Positions 35,116-47,257 of a DNA stretch of 64,000 nt are shown here, piece after piece. Each line of letters begins with the position of its first letter. The stretch's first letter is position 1. The notes under the pieces were generated by a model, which worked only from the letters and a program-made list of their open reading frames with translations, was not told where the DNA came from and searched no databases. This DNA is from Chinchilla lanigera (lineage: Eukaryota; Chordata; Mammalia; Rodentia; Chinchillidae), in contig NW_004955418.1 of NCBI RefSeq assembly GCF_000276665.1, positions 4,749,714 to 4,813,713 on the forward strand, read 5' to 3'. Position numbers and translations under genes: made by a program.

Positions 35116-35954
35116 TATTTACTGCTAAAATATATCCAGAGATATGTCATTTTAAAGATACAGTGATGAGTGAACCAGTCTCTAATTTCATAGTAACTAT
35201 GAAATCATGATTAATATGCTATAACTATCCCAACTGATTTTTTCCCAATCGATTTTCAACATGATTTAATTTCAGGGTCAACACTAAGGGTCATATTAAA
35301 TGCAAAAAAAGTCCCTGAATAGAATTTATTGCTTTTCAGCTTCCTAATGGGCTTATTATTTCTGGATCAGAATTTCAATTGTACTAACATTAAGGACTAC
35401 ATTTTTTTCTGGTTGGATAGCCAGCAATTAGCACTAGGAATATGAGAATTGTGGTAAGTTTTTAATTTGTCCCAGCTGATTGATACCTATCTTAAGAAAC
35501 AAATAAACAGTGGTATTATTTCTTTGTCTAAGGTATTTCTCCTAAACTTAGGGTATATGAATTTATTTAATAAGATACAGAAATAATGTTTTTATCTGAA
35601 GAAACTCAAGTGTTATTTTAAAATAAAATTGTTTCCATTATTTGGTATTTCAGTTAAAATATTGGTTGGAGCACTATTATCTGGATAAATTCTCAAAGTC
35701 CAGAAGTTTGTATAGTATATGTTATCCTAGTAAAACAAAAGAAAGATGCGTGTAGCAGTTTTAATTATTCATCAGTAAGTGCCACTTAAAAGTCTATTTA
35801 AATAAATCAACACAGAAACAAATAGAAAAAGTCACATTAAGATTTTATCATGAAAAGGAAAACTAAAATTTTCAAGATTTCGGTCATTATAGTTTACTAT
35901 CAGTTAAACATAGATTACAACAGCAAGCAGGCTATAGAACACAGGTAATAGAAC
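35116..35954. other. No gene or classifiable repeat seen
   Basis: AT-rich sequence with nothing recognised. Confidence 0.4.
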
Positions 35955-36145
35955 TCTAGCCTATGAACTGAATGTGCTCTGCAGCCTATTTTTATCTGGC
36001 CCAGAAGCTGTATATATATTTTTTTACATTTTTAAACCATTGTTAACAGAAGAACATGCTTGTGTAGCAGACTTTACGTATGGCCCACAGAACCAAAACT
36101 ATTTGCTATCTGACCTAAATTTTACTAATTTCTGCTTTAGAGTAA
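35955..36145 (-). mobile_element. hAT-Charlie-like DNA transposon fragment
   Basis: 'tttttatctggcccagaagc', 'gtagcagactttacgtatgg' , 'cccacagaaccaaaac', and 'tatttgctatctgacc' match a common mammalian hAT-type element in the orientation ending in 'ggcccacaaagcc...tatctggcc'. Terminal bases are not well preserved. Confidence 0.45.
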
Positions 36146-36333
36146 ATAAAGAATGACTTATTTATTGACTTCATGTAACATGTTTTTCTGTATTAGGTCA
36201 CAGATATAAAAAATACCATTGGTCATTATCCTCATTTGATAGTGCCATTGCTCCTTGTATGGCCTGCTATGATTTTGTTCGGAGTTAGGCCTTATTAATT
36301 TATAAAATAAACACTCAAAATATAGGCTATGGA

Positions 36334-38225
36334 TTGATAATGACTTATATCCATTCCTGTGATACTCAACTTATCTCCAAGTGTCCTCCGTGTGATGTAA
36401 CCATATCCCCAGTCACTCATTTATCATTCTCTTTTCTTTTGTACAATTTATTTTTTCTTTCATTATTAATCCAGGGTAATTTTACAAGCTACTATGTTTT
36501 AATGTGCCAAATACATTCTGATCATTTCAGTCCTCCTTATTTCCTTCCCTTATACCGCCCCATCTAGATTCCACATATTAGGAAATGCATGTGATATTTG
36601 TCTTTCTGAGTCTGATTTATTTTGGCTAAGGTGATGATCTTCCTTTTCATCCATTCCCTGCAAATAACAAACTTCTGTTCTTTGTTATGGGTGAATACTC
36701 CACTATGCATATATATGCAATATATTATTTACCCATTTATCTGTTGATGGACAGGCACCTAAGCTGGTTTCCTATCTTGGCTATTGTGAATTATGTTGCA
36801 ATAAACATGGGTGTGCAGGTATCTCTATAATAATATGCTAACTTTAATTCTTTTGGGTATATACCAAGGAGTGGTACAGCTGGACCAAATGCTTGCTCTA
36901 TCTTCAGTTTTTTGAGGAATCAACATACTAATTTCCACAGGGGTTGTGCTAATTTATGTTTCTAACAGCGGTGTAAAAGGGTTCTTTTTCCCTGTATCTT
37001 CACCCATATTTATTGGCTTTTGTATTCTTAATTAATTATAGCTATTCAGACAGGGGTAAGATGAAATCTCAATGTAGTTTGACTTGCATTTCCCTAAAGC
37101 TAATGACATTGAACATTTTTCATAGATTTGTTAGTAGTTTGTATTTCTTCTGAGAAATGCCTGCTGAAACTCATTTGCCCATTTGTCAACTGAGCTATTT
37201 GATATTAAAGAATTTGAATATAGATATTAATCCTCTGTCAGAGAGTAGCTGTAAAGATGTTTCCCCATTCCATAGGCTGTATCTTCACCCTGTGAGTTTT
37301 TTCCCTTGACATGTAGAAACTTTTTAATTTGATATAGCCTCCTTTGTTGATTCTTGCTGCTATTTCCAGCACCATTAAAGTCCTATTCAGAAAATGTTTG
37401 TCTGTGCATATGGCTTCAAGTGTTTCCCCTAGGTTTTTTTTACTAGGAATTTCAAAGTTTCATGTCTTACATTTGAGTCGTTGATCCTTTTTAACTGAGT
37501 TTTGGACAGGGTGAGAAACAGACATCTAGTTTTAGTCTTCTACATATAGATACCACAACACTGTTTGTTAAAGAGGCTGTCTTTTTGCTAATATATGTTG
37601 GTTCCTTTGTCAAGAATCAGATAGTTATAGTTGTGTGGATTTTTTTCTATATCCTTCATTCTGTTTCACTGGCCTATGTGTCTATTTTTGTGTCAGTACC
37701 AGGCAGTTTTTGCTTCTATAATTCTATAATATAATTTGAAATCAAGTACTCTGATGCCTCTAGTCTTACTATTTTTGCCCAGGATTGCTTTGTCTATTCT
37801 GAGTCTTTTCTGTCTTCATATGAATTTTAGGATTTTTTTTTTCAGTTCTGTGAAGAATGTCATTAAAATTTTGACAAGGATTGCATTGAATCTGTAGATT
37901 GTATTTGGCAATATGGCCAATTTGATAGTATCATTTTTGTTGATACATGAATAAGAGAGGTCTTTCCATATTCTAATGCTTTGATTTCTTTCTTCGGTAG
38001 TGTTCAGAATATTTCATTGTAGAGGTCTTTCATCTTCTTGGTTAGGTTGATTCCTAGGTTGTGTTTTTCTAAGCTAAAAAAATTATATTACATTGTGAAA
38101 TTATGTGAAAACATAAATTGCATTGTGAATGGAATTTTTTCCTGATTTCTTTCTCAGCTAGGTCACTGTTAGACTACAGATAAGCTATTGATTTTTAATG
38201 TTGATTTTGTACTCTGTGTTCAAAT
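36334..38225 (-). mobile_element. L1 ORF2 second half and 3' end, antisense
   Basis: Continuous antisense LINE-1 sequence: 'atttatctgttgatggac', 'tcttggctattgtgaatt', 'gttgcaataaacatggg', 'tttcagttttttgaggaat'-type block, 'ttgatccttttt', 'agaggctgtctttttgc', 'gtgtcagtaccaggcag', 'ggattgcattgaatctgtag' and 'tgttgattttgtactc', which extends into the reverse transcriptase region. Every frame is broken. Confidence 0.85.
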
Positions 38226-38399
38226 TTTTATTGTTTTTGTATCTTTTTCCTTCTAGGCTTTGTTTTATGTATTTGAAGAGTATTATGCTTTATGTTATCT
38301 TGTAAAACTCTCTGTCACTTAATATTATTTTGTTAATACCTAGATATATTATTATGTGCTATTGAAGTTAATTTTCTAAAATTGTGTATAAATACCCTA

Positions 38400-40045
38400 T
38401 CTCAGAAATACAAAGCATCTGCCTACTCTAACATTCATGGGCACTTCTCCAGATTTTTCATTTGTTAAAAGATTGCTAAGAACATACTTATATTTGTTTT
38501 TGCACATATAGAATAGTTTTCATTGTTATATACTTAAGAATGGAAATGCTTCTGGTTTCATAGATTACTGAAATTTTCATAGTAACAGATTAAGCCAAAT
38601 TAATTTTTCAAAGTGGAATAATGTTTACATTCATACCAGCAATATAAAAGATATGCTTTTATATTGGAATATACTTTGGAACCAAGTGTTTGCAAATTTT
38701 GTTTCTTTTTGTTTGTTTGTTTGTTTTGTTTTGTTTTGTTTTGTTTTTCTCCGGTACCGGGAATTGAACTCATAACCTTGCAATTGCCAGGCAGGCGCTG
38801 TGCCAGTGAGCTAAATCCCCAGGCCCACAAATTTTGTTTTATTTTCATTGGAAATAAAATAGAAAATATCTATGTGGTTTATATTTGAGCACTTTTGAGC
38901 ATCCATTCCTGTATAGAAAACTTTCTGTGAAATGATGGTTAATGATACCTGCTCAGTTTTCATTTGACTTATGTTTCTGTTACTATTTCCTAGAAGTTCT
39001 CTGCATTTTATTGGTTATAACCTCTTAGTAATTGTATGGATTGTAGATATCTCTTACCAGTTTACAACATGTATTTTTTATTTTCTAAAGGTACTTTTGA
39101 TATGAAGACAATTTAATAATTTTAATATAGTTTTCAATTTGTCATAGTTTTTTCAAAGAAATTTTTCCTAATCAAGTCTGAAGAATATTCAGTTTGTTTG
39201 CTACTAAATTTGTTTTCATTTTTTTATATTCAGGTCACTTATTGTCTACTTAAAATTTCTTAAACATGTAGTTTAATTTAGGGATCTAATGTTATGTTTT
39301 ACCAAGTGGAGGAACATTTTCCAGGCTCCTTTTCTCCACTGACCTGAAACATACCAGTCGTGTCCTATGCAGGTCTTTCTCTGAGATCTGTATTCTATTC
39401 CACTTGTCAGTGTGTCTCTTTTTGAGTTAAAGCCACACTGTCCTAATTACTATGACTTCATAACATGCTCTGCAGACAAGGGTCCCTTCCTTTACCTCTT
39501 CAGAAGTGCTTTGTATATTCTTGATCATTTCATTTCTATCTATATTTTAGAATTATCAATTCTATTTGGATTTTTAAGTAAATTAAAGTAAATTTATATA
39601 TTAGTTTGGAGAGAGTCAACATTATATCAATACTTAGTTCTCTCATCTAATGATTGGCATGGAATATCTCTATTTAAATATTTTTAAAATTACATAACAT
39701 TTTTAAAATTTCTATGTGGCAATATTACATATATATTTATTGCTTTATTGTAGGTGTTTAAAATTGTTATAATATTGTTAATTATATTTCCTATTCAATT
39801 ATATTTTACAATTATTGGTGCTACTATATAGAAATGCAACTGCCATTTGGAATCCTTAGTCCCCAAAACTTTCTAAACTTTTTATGATTACTAATAATTG
39901 TAGAAGCTTTTGTTTTATCTGTGTTAAATAAAGTCTGCAAGTATTGATAGTTTTGTTTCCTCTTTTCCTATAATTGTTCTTCTTATTTTTATTTTCCTAT
40001 TATGATATCTAAGAATTCTAATATAATGCTAAGTGAAAGTAATGA
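38400..40045 (-). mobile_element. Older L1M fragment, antisense
   Basis: 'tttagggatctaatgttatg', 'ccttttctccactgacctg', 'attctattccacttgtcag', 'ctaattactatgacttcat' and, at the right, 'gaattctaatataatgc' follow an old L1 ORF2 in reverse. A young SINE interrupts it at 38705-38827, and the plus-strand L1 begins at its right end. Confidence 0.6.
38705..38827 (-). mobile_element. Young tRNA-derived SINE, antisense, with target-site duplication
   Basis: (TTTG)n/(TTTTG)n tail, then 'ttctccggtaccgggaattg' and 'gtgagctaaatccccaggcc'. Direct repeats CAAATTTTGTTT at 38693-38704 and 38828-38839. Confidence 0.9.
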
Positions 40046-41221
40046 AGTACTCCCATCATGGCTACTGCAACCCAGGTGAGTGACACAGAGGGTGACCTCA
40101 CCCATCACCACCACTGTGACCCAAGTGAACTACACAGGAAGGCCCAGAGACCAGAGGAAACAGTAGCAACATGGTAGGGCCTGGACAAGGACCAATAGGA
40201 TGGAGAAGTGGGGCTACCAGAGTGGAAAAGTCCAAATCAACAATAACAATATGAGCCCACAGGTAGTAAGATAGGTAAACCAGCCTTGAGCTTAGGGAAA
40301 AAATACATGGAATAGAAGCAGTTGGGTGGGGCTACTCCTCTTGGCTCTCTCTTTTTCTTTCATTTTCATGTCTCTTTTCTATTTTGTGTCTTTTTTTCTC
40401 TTTTCTAAATGCCTGGGGAGAACTCCAACCACAGAGATCTAGTCCCATCCCCCAAACCCAGAGACCAAGTTCAGATAATCCTTTGTTTACTACTTCACCC
40501 TTTCTCTTCTGCCCGCTTCTCTAGTTTCCCAAAGTTTGAGTGATTGTGCTTTGTCCTCCAGCCTTGCTTCTATTTTCTTTTCAGTTATCTTTGTTTTATC
40601 CACTACCTTTCTTAAATTTTCCCACCACCAGATAAAACCTTTCTAGCAAGTGGAAACACTTTGAATACAAGGTCCCAATATGCAATTGGTTGTGTTATAT
40701 AATTGTAGATTTTGCTGTTATAGTTTAAGGTACAAAATTAATAGCTACCACAGTTTGTCAGTTTTTAAACTGTGCTTGATGCTATTGTTATTATTAATTA
40801 TACTTTAGCTATGATTTTACATCTGTTGTAATCAGCTGTTCTCCCTTCTGTAACAATATGCAGAAACTCTGGAGTAATAAGCTCACTATATCCTAGCAAC
40901 AACACTGGGCACTGAGGCAAACAGAAAACAAAATCTCACTCTTAATTAACTGGAGAGGTAAGATCTTGGGAGAGATACAACCAAGAACCTCCTACACAGA
41001 GAAGATATCTCTGAGGAACAGACTCTTAGAGAGGACTTCATACTAGTGATATATCTGCCTACTACAAAAACTTACAATGATCAACACAGAAACAAAACAA
41101 AAATATTTCAAGTAGACAATGATAAGATGCAGAAGTAAGATTCAATCTCAGACCTAAAGCCCACCAGAACAAGTCAAGGAGACAAGATAGAGCAAAATGG
41201 AAGACACATAACTGAATTTTC
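40046..41221 (+). mobile_element. Older plus-strand L1, part 1: 5' UTR and start of ORF1
   Basis: The end of this piece (41120-41221) aligns with the start of ORF1 in the younger L1: 'caatctcagacctaaagccc', 'accagaacaagtcaagg' , 'agacaagatagagcaaaatgg'. The sequence continues at 47258 exactly where ORF1 should go on. The preceding 1.1 kb is inferred to be its 5' UTR; it begins with two short related units around 40060-40140 (each with an 'acccaRgtgaRY' motif). Confidence 0.65.
41206..41221 (+). repeat. Left target-site duplication of the minus-strand L1
   Basis: ACATAACTGAATTTTC here and ACAGCAAAAATTTC at 47258-47271 both descend from one ORF1 stretch (about ACAGCTGAAATTTC). They have diverged by several changes, so the insertion is not recent. 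Confidence 0.55.
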
Positions 41222-41717
41222 TTTTTAAATTTTAGTTTTAGAGACAAAAGAACTAAAACGTATTAACAAAAACACAGATATAAAAGAAACAACATACAAA
41301 AATATAAACAGTACACAATTTCAGAATAGGTGAAAAGAAATTAACAGTGGTTGTTGTATCACATACAGTTATCTTCATATTGCTTTCAGATACACAAATA
41401 CAGACCTACAGGAATGATAAAACAATTAAATATCAACTGTTCCTTTCAAGAAAGCAATAAAAATTAATAGTACAATTATCATGGCCATCTTGTGTGTGTA
41501 TGTATATATATTTTTTTCCCTTCTTTATTTTCTGCTTTCCCTCATACCATTCTTTCCTTTTCTGCAATTTCTTTCCCTTTTTAACTATCTATTGTACCTT
41601 CTAGATTTCATTTACTCTTTCAGGTTCTTTTACTAGGGGGACAATATGATGTTTACATATATGAGACTTATTTATTTCACTTATGAGTATGGTCTCTAGA
41701 GGCAGCCATTAACCTAT

Positions 41718-44700
41718 AAAAGCCTTGAGTTTCTCTTTCTTTATAGCTGAGTAATAGTCCATTATATAAAAATGCCACATCTTTTTTATCCATTCCTCTG
41801 TTAATGAGCATTTGGTTTGTTTCCACTATTTAGCTATTACAAATGGTGCTGCTATACACATGGGTGCACATGTATCACTGTGATATGATGTTTTTAGTTC
41901 TTCTGGAAAAATACCCAGAAGTGGAATAGCTGGGTTGAATGGGACCTCTAATCCTAGTTTACTGAGGGATCTCCAGACTGATTTCCACAGTGGTTGCACC
42001 AGTCTACACTCCCACCAACAGAGGAGAAGGGTTCCTTTTTCCTCACAGCCCCTGCAGCATTTGTTGTTGGTTGATTTCTTGATGATAGCCATTCTTTCTG
42101 GAGTAAGATGGAATCTGTGTTTTAATTTGCATTTCTTGAATCACTAATGATGTTGAATATTCTTTCATGTATTTATTTATCATTTGTATTTCTGTATCTG
42201 AGAAGTGTGTATTCATCTCAGGTGCCCATTTTTGGATTGGGTCTTCGAATTTGGGGGGGCTGATTTTTTTAAATTCTTCATGTGTTTGAGATAGAAGTCC
42301 TTTGTCTGAGGGGCAGGTGGCTAAAATTTTTTCCCAGTTTGTGAGTTTTCTCTTTACTCTGCTTCTGATTTCTTTATATGTGCAAAAACTTTTCAATAAG
42401 TTGAGATTCTAGTTGTTTATTTTTTGAAGAATTTCCTGCACACTTTTTTTATTATTCATGAACTCTCTGCTTACCTTTATGTCTTTAAGATTTCTAGATA
42501 TTTTCACTTCCAGTAGACTTAATGTTTCTGTTTTAATATTTAGATCTTTAAGCCATTTTGAATTTAATTTGATGCTTGGTGATAGACATGAGTCTAGTTT
42601 CAGTCTCTGGCATGTGGCAAGCCACTCTTTTCAGCACCATTTGTTAAAGAGGCTGTCTTTCTTCCACTGAACTTGTTTGGCACCTTTGTCAAAGATAAAG
42701 TGGCTGAGTGTGTTTATGGTTGTGTCTGCATCTTCTAATCTGTTCCACTGATCTTCATGTCTGTTTTTCTGCCAGTACCATGCTGATTTTATCACATTAG
42801 CTTTGTAGTATAATTTCAAGTCAGTGATTGTGGTGCCTCCTGCCTTGTTTTTGTTGCTCAGGACTGCTTTTGCTGTTCTAGGCCTCTTCTAATTAGGCCC
42901 CTAATATTAGTTTAATTGGGATTGCGATGAATCTGTACAATAATTTTGGAAGTATGGCCATTTTCACACTGTTGGTTCTTCCAATCCATTAGCAAAGAAT
43001 ATCTTTCCATTTCCTGAAATCTCCTTTAATCTCTTTTTTCAGAGTATTATAATTTTCTATGTGTAGATCTTTTACTTCCTTTGTTAGATTGACTCCTAAG
43101 TATTTCATTTTTAGATATTATTATGAAAGGTGTGGTTTCACTAATTTTTCTCTCAGTACATTTGTTGTTTGTGTACAGGAACACTATTGATTTTTAAGTG
43201 TTGATTTTGTATCCAGCTATAGTACTGAGTTCGTTTATCAATTCTAGGAGTCTTTTGGTGGAGTTTTTGGGGTCTTCCATGTAGAATATCATGTCACCTG
43301 GGAATAATGATAATTTCACTCCTTCCTTTCCTATCTTTATTCCATTTATTTCTCTGTCTTGTCTAATTGCTCTGGCTAATGCTTCCAAAACTAGGTTGAA
43401 TAGGAGTGGTGGTAGTGGGCATCTTGGTCTTGTTCTTGACTTGAAAGTGAAAGCTTTCAGTTTTTGTCCGTTTAGTATGATGTTGGCTCTTGGTTTGTCA
43501 TAAATGGTTTTGACCAGATTGAGGTAAAGTCCATCTAGTCCTATTTTCTGTAGGGTTTTTATCATGAATGAGTGTTGGACCTTGTCAAAAGCTTTTTCTA
43601 CATCTATTGAGATGATCAAGTGTTTTTTGTCCCTGGTTCTATTGATATGGTGCATTACATTTATTGATTTGTGTATATTGAACCATCCTTGTATGCCTAG
43701 GGTGAATCCCACTTGGTCATGGTGTATGATTTTCTTGATGATTTGCTGAATTTTGTTTGCTAGTATTTTATTGAGCATCTTTGCATCTATATTCATTATA
43801 GAGATTGGTCTGTAGTTCTCTTTCTTAGTTGGGTCTTTCTCTGGTTTTGGTATCAGTATAATACTTGCCTCCAAAAGTGAGTTAGGGAGAATTGCTTCCT
43901 TTTCAATTTCACTGAAGAGTTTGAGTATTAGTGGCATTAAATCTCTGAATTTCTTGTAGAATTCCACTATGAATCCATTAGGACCTGAGCTTTTCTTTGT
44001 TGATAAATTTTTCATCATGGTTTCAATCTCATTAATGATATAGGGTTATTTAGGATTTTTATATCTTCTTAATTCAACTTTTGTAATTCATACATTTCTA
44101 GGAATCTTCTGAGTTTTCTATTGTATGGTAGTAAAGATTTTCAAAATAGGTGTGGATGATCCTTTGAATTTCTATAAGATCTGTAGTGATTTGTCCCTTT
44201 TCATTCCTTATTGCATGAATTTGACCTTTTCTTTCTTTTTTTTTTTTTTTGATAAGGTTGGCTTGGGGCTTCTCAATGCCATTTATTCTTTCAAAGAATA
44301 AACTCTTTGATTCATTAATTTTTTTGTAGTGTTTTCTTCATCTCAATTGCATTAATTTCTACCCTGATCTTTATGATTTCCTCCTTTCTTTAGTCCTTGG
44401 GCTTGACTTTTTCTAAAAGTTTGAGGTGCAGCATTAGGCTATTTATTTGTTCTCTTTCTGTTTTCTTGATGTGTGAGTTCACTGCTATAAACTTTCCTCA
44501 GAGGTATAGTATCAGTGCATCCCATAGATTCTGGCAAGTTGTGTTTACATTTTCATTTTTTGTAGGTATTGTTTAATATCTTCTTTAATTTCATTTGTGA
44601 TCCATTGATTATTCAGGAGGGTTTTATTTAATTTCCATGTGTTTATGAAGTTTTTGTGATTTCTCTGGTCAGTAATTTCCAATTTCATTGCACTATGGCC

Positions 44701-45345
44701 AGATTATATGCATGGGATAATTTCAGTTCTTTTGCATTTAGTTAAGCATGCTCTATGGGCTAGAAAGTGGTCTATTTTAGAGAATTTCCCATGTGCAGCA
44801 TAGAAGAATGTATACTCTGATGTTGTGGCGTGAAACACTCGCTAAATCTCTACTAAGTGCATTTGTTCACGGATTTCATTCAGATGTGTTATTCCTTTGC
44901 TGATTTTTTGTCTTGTTGGCCTGACTCTTTGTGTCAGTGGGTGTTGAAGTCCCCCATTATAATAGTGTTATTAGTTATTTGGTTTTGCATGTCTATTAAG
45001 ATTTGTCTTGTATAATTGGGTGCTCTCATATTTGGTGCACAGATATTTATGATCGTTATCTCTTCCTCTTGCCATTTTTCCCTAACAAGTATGTAGTGAC
45101 TTCTTTACCTCTTTTGACTGTTCTTGGTTTGAATTTCATATTGTCTGCAAATGGAATAGCTACCCCTCCTTTTTTCTGGGTTCCTGTTGCATGGAGAATT
45201 GTTTTCCATTCTTTGACTTTCAGTCTATGAATTTCCTTTTGAGCCAAATGTGTTTCCTATATATTGTTGGATTTTGTTTCTTGATCCACCCTGCCAGTCT
45301 GCTGCTTTAGATTGGTGAATTGAAGCCATTTACATTAATGGTTAT
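41718..45345 (-). pseudogene. L1 ORF2 (endonuclease/reverse transcriptase), broken
   Basis: ORF2 codes for the endonuclease, reverse transcriptase and a C-terminal segment used in target-primed reverse transcription. Pieces seen: endonuclease part at 45056-45247 (QKKGGVAIPFADN, FKPRTVKRGKE); reverse transcriptase as one 274-codon open frame at 43194-44018 ([63 protein letters not shown]); C-terminal parts at 42043-42396 and 41826-42092 ([32 protein letters not shown]). The catalytic F-A-D-D box is changed to FPGD at about 43305, and the usual RQGCPLSP motif is RPRCPLPP. Frameshifts separate the pieces. Confidence 0.85.
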
Positions 45346-46202
45346 AAATGATATGTGTTGGCTTATCCTTGTCATGTTATTTATTCGTGTTGATTTCCTA
45401 CCTTTTCTCTCTGTTTAATTGCTTGCTCTGCTTGGTGGTTCCTTTCTATTGTTATTTGTGAAATTCTGGTCATTTTTTTCTCTTTCTAGAATATCTTTTA
45501 GTACTCTTTGTAGGGTTGGTTTGCTGCCCATAAAGTTCTTCACTTGGTTTTTTTTTGTGTGTGGAAATATTTTATTTCTCCATTAAATTTGAAGGATAGT
45601 TTTGTAGGATACATCAATCTGGGTTGGAAAACGTTTTGTCTCAGGACTTGGAATACCTCTCTCCAAGCTCTTCTCAACTGGATGGTTTGTGTTAAGAAAC
45701 CTGCCATGATTCTGATGGGTTTTCCTTTATAGATGATCTATTTATTTTCTCTAATGGCTTTTAGTATTCTGTTCTTTTGCTGGATTTCTTGGATCTTGAT
45801 CACAATATGTCTGGGTTTAATTTTACTTTGGTTATGGCTAGTTGAAGTTCTATATGCCTCACTTACTATATGTCAGATTCTTTTTACATGCTTGGGAAAT
45901 TTTGTGCTATTACTTCTGGAAATATTCTCTTTATGTCAGTTATTTTGCTTCCTGCTGTTTTGTTGACACCCTATTAGTCTTACATTATTTTTATTTGCAT
46001 CATCTTGCAGCTGTTGAATTGATTTTTCCTGGATCCTTTTTAATTTTAAGAAATCGTTCCTTTTGCAATTGTTAGCTGCAATGTTGTCTTCAAGATCTGA
46101 AATTCTATCTTTGGCTTCATTCAATCAGTTTTACCAGCTTTTGATGGAAGTTTTATTTCCTGGATATCTCTTTGAATCTGTTTCATGCAGTTTATTTCTT
46201 TT

Positions 46203-46305
46203 TGCTTGTTTGTTTGTTTTTTGGTTTTTCTCCGGTACCTGGAATCGAACTCACAACCTTGCACTAGTCAGGCAGGTGCTGTGCCTTGAGCTAAATCCCC
46301 AGCCC
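46203..46305 (-). mobile_element. Young tRNA-derived SINE inside L1 ORF1
   Basis: T-rich tail, 'ttctccggtacctggaatcg', 'gtcaggcaggtgctgtgcc' and 'gagctaaatccccagccc'. Direct repeats TTATTTCTTTT at 46192-46202 and 46306-46316. It must be younger than the L1 that holds it. Confidence 0.95.
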
Positions 46306-46361
46306 TTATTTCTTTTGTATATTGTTCATTTAACATTTCCATCAGTTTCCTATGCTCATCA

Positions 46362-46461
46362 NNNNNNNNNNNNNNNNNNNNNNNNNNNNNNNNNNNNNNN
46401 NNNNNNNNNNNNNNNNNNNNNNNNNNNNNNNNNNNNNNNNNNNNNNNNNNNNNNNNNNNNN
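46362..46461. other. Assembly gap (100 N)
   Basis: Exactly 100 N, within the L1 ORF1. The sequence right of it starts with a (TA)n-like run, suggesting a simple repeat inside the gap. Confidence 1.
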
Positions 46462-46840
46462 ACATATATATATTCTTTAGATGTGCTGAGCAATTCTTTC
46501 ATTATTGTTGTCATTTCACTTTTTAACTGAGAGATTATTTCTGATCTGATTTCTTCTGTGGCTTAATGGAGTTGTTTCTTTACTTCTGTTGCAATCATTT
46601 CAGAGATTTCAGCTGTGTGATTACCAAGTTCTCCTATGTCAGTGTCTCCTGGACTTGTTCTGGATGGGGTGAAGTTCTGAGATTGCATTTTGGTCCTTTG
46701 TCTTGTCATTTTTGATGCCAGAGGCAGAGCACTCAGTCTCACTCTTCCCTGGCAGCTCACCAAAGTCCCTAGCATCTCTAGTTTTTCTGGGGGTCAGAAC
46801 TGTCCCTCAGTGGCTGTGGAGATGGGCTGCTCAGTCTGGG

Positions 46841-47257
46841 GTATCCAGGCAGTTGGTGGAGTGTACCCAGCTCTCCCAGGTGTCAGATGTGAACCGCAAT
46901 GGCAGGGGATCACAGGCCATCTTGTCTAATGGACTCAGTCTCATACTATAGGGGCTGTGGGATCACAGGTCACCTGTTCTATTGTCCCCAAGAAGTTGAT
47001 GGAGTATACCAAGGTCTCTTGGGTCTCAGCTGTGGACTGTGATGATGGAAGAATTTGGGTCACAGTGCCTGGGGTCTCCAGACAGCTGAAGTAGCAGGCA
47101 GGACCCAGAGGTGAACCATGGTGGTTGCCAATCATGGACCACCTAGTCCAGTGTCCCCAGGCAGCTCAAGGCTCACACATGGCCCAGACATGAGCTACAG
47201 TGTCAGTGGATTACAAGCCACCTGATCTAGAGTCCCCAGGCAGTTCAGAGCATGTGT
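46841..47257 (-). promoter_or_regulatory. Monomer array forming the L1 5' UTR
   Basis: Four to five diverged repeats of about 80-92 bp lie in tandem, with starts near 46841, 46984, 47072, 47151 and 47232 (each with a form of 'TCCCCAGGCAGYTC', then 'gacatgaRctacaR' and 'ggatYacaRgccacctRRtcta'). This GC-richer block is upstream of ORF1 on the minus strand, the position of the L1 promoter. Mouse L1 promoters are also built of tandem monomers (about 200 bp), but these units are shorter and different. Confidence 0.6.

Larger units (their letters stand above)
45400..46720 (-). pseudogene. L1 ORF1 (RNA-binding chaperone), broken
   Basis: ORF1 codes for the coiled-coil RNA-binding protein of the L1 particle. 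The N-terminal frame (46563-46710) begins MTRQRTKMQSQNFTPSRTSP. A later frame (45936-46124) gives a heptad-rich coiled-coil piece with SDLEDNIA and IQEKSIQQLQDDANKNNVRL, the last part resembling the ORF1 RRM entry. The C-terminal frame near 45600 reads like LSFKFNGEIKYF. A SINE (46203-46305) and the gap break the gene. Confidence 0.7.
41222..47257 (-). mobile_element. Near-full-length L1, minus strand
   Basis: Reads right to left: monomeric 5' UTR (47257-46841), ORF1 (about 46720-45400), ORF2 (about 45345-41718) and 3' UTR with a T-rich end at 41222. Length about 6.0 kb including one SINE (46203-46305) and an assembly gap. It lies inside the ORF1 of an older L1 in the opposite orientation. 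Frames are interrupted in all parts, so it is a dead copy. Confidence 0.85.

Noticed and set aside
43194..44018. 274-codon open frame as a host gene
   Set aside because: It is L1 reverse transcriptase, with altered catalytic residues.
46063..46530. 155-codon open frame across the second gap
   Set aside because: It consists of antisense L1, SINE and N; not real.
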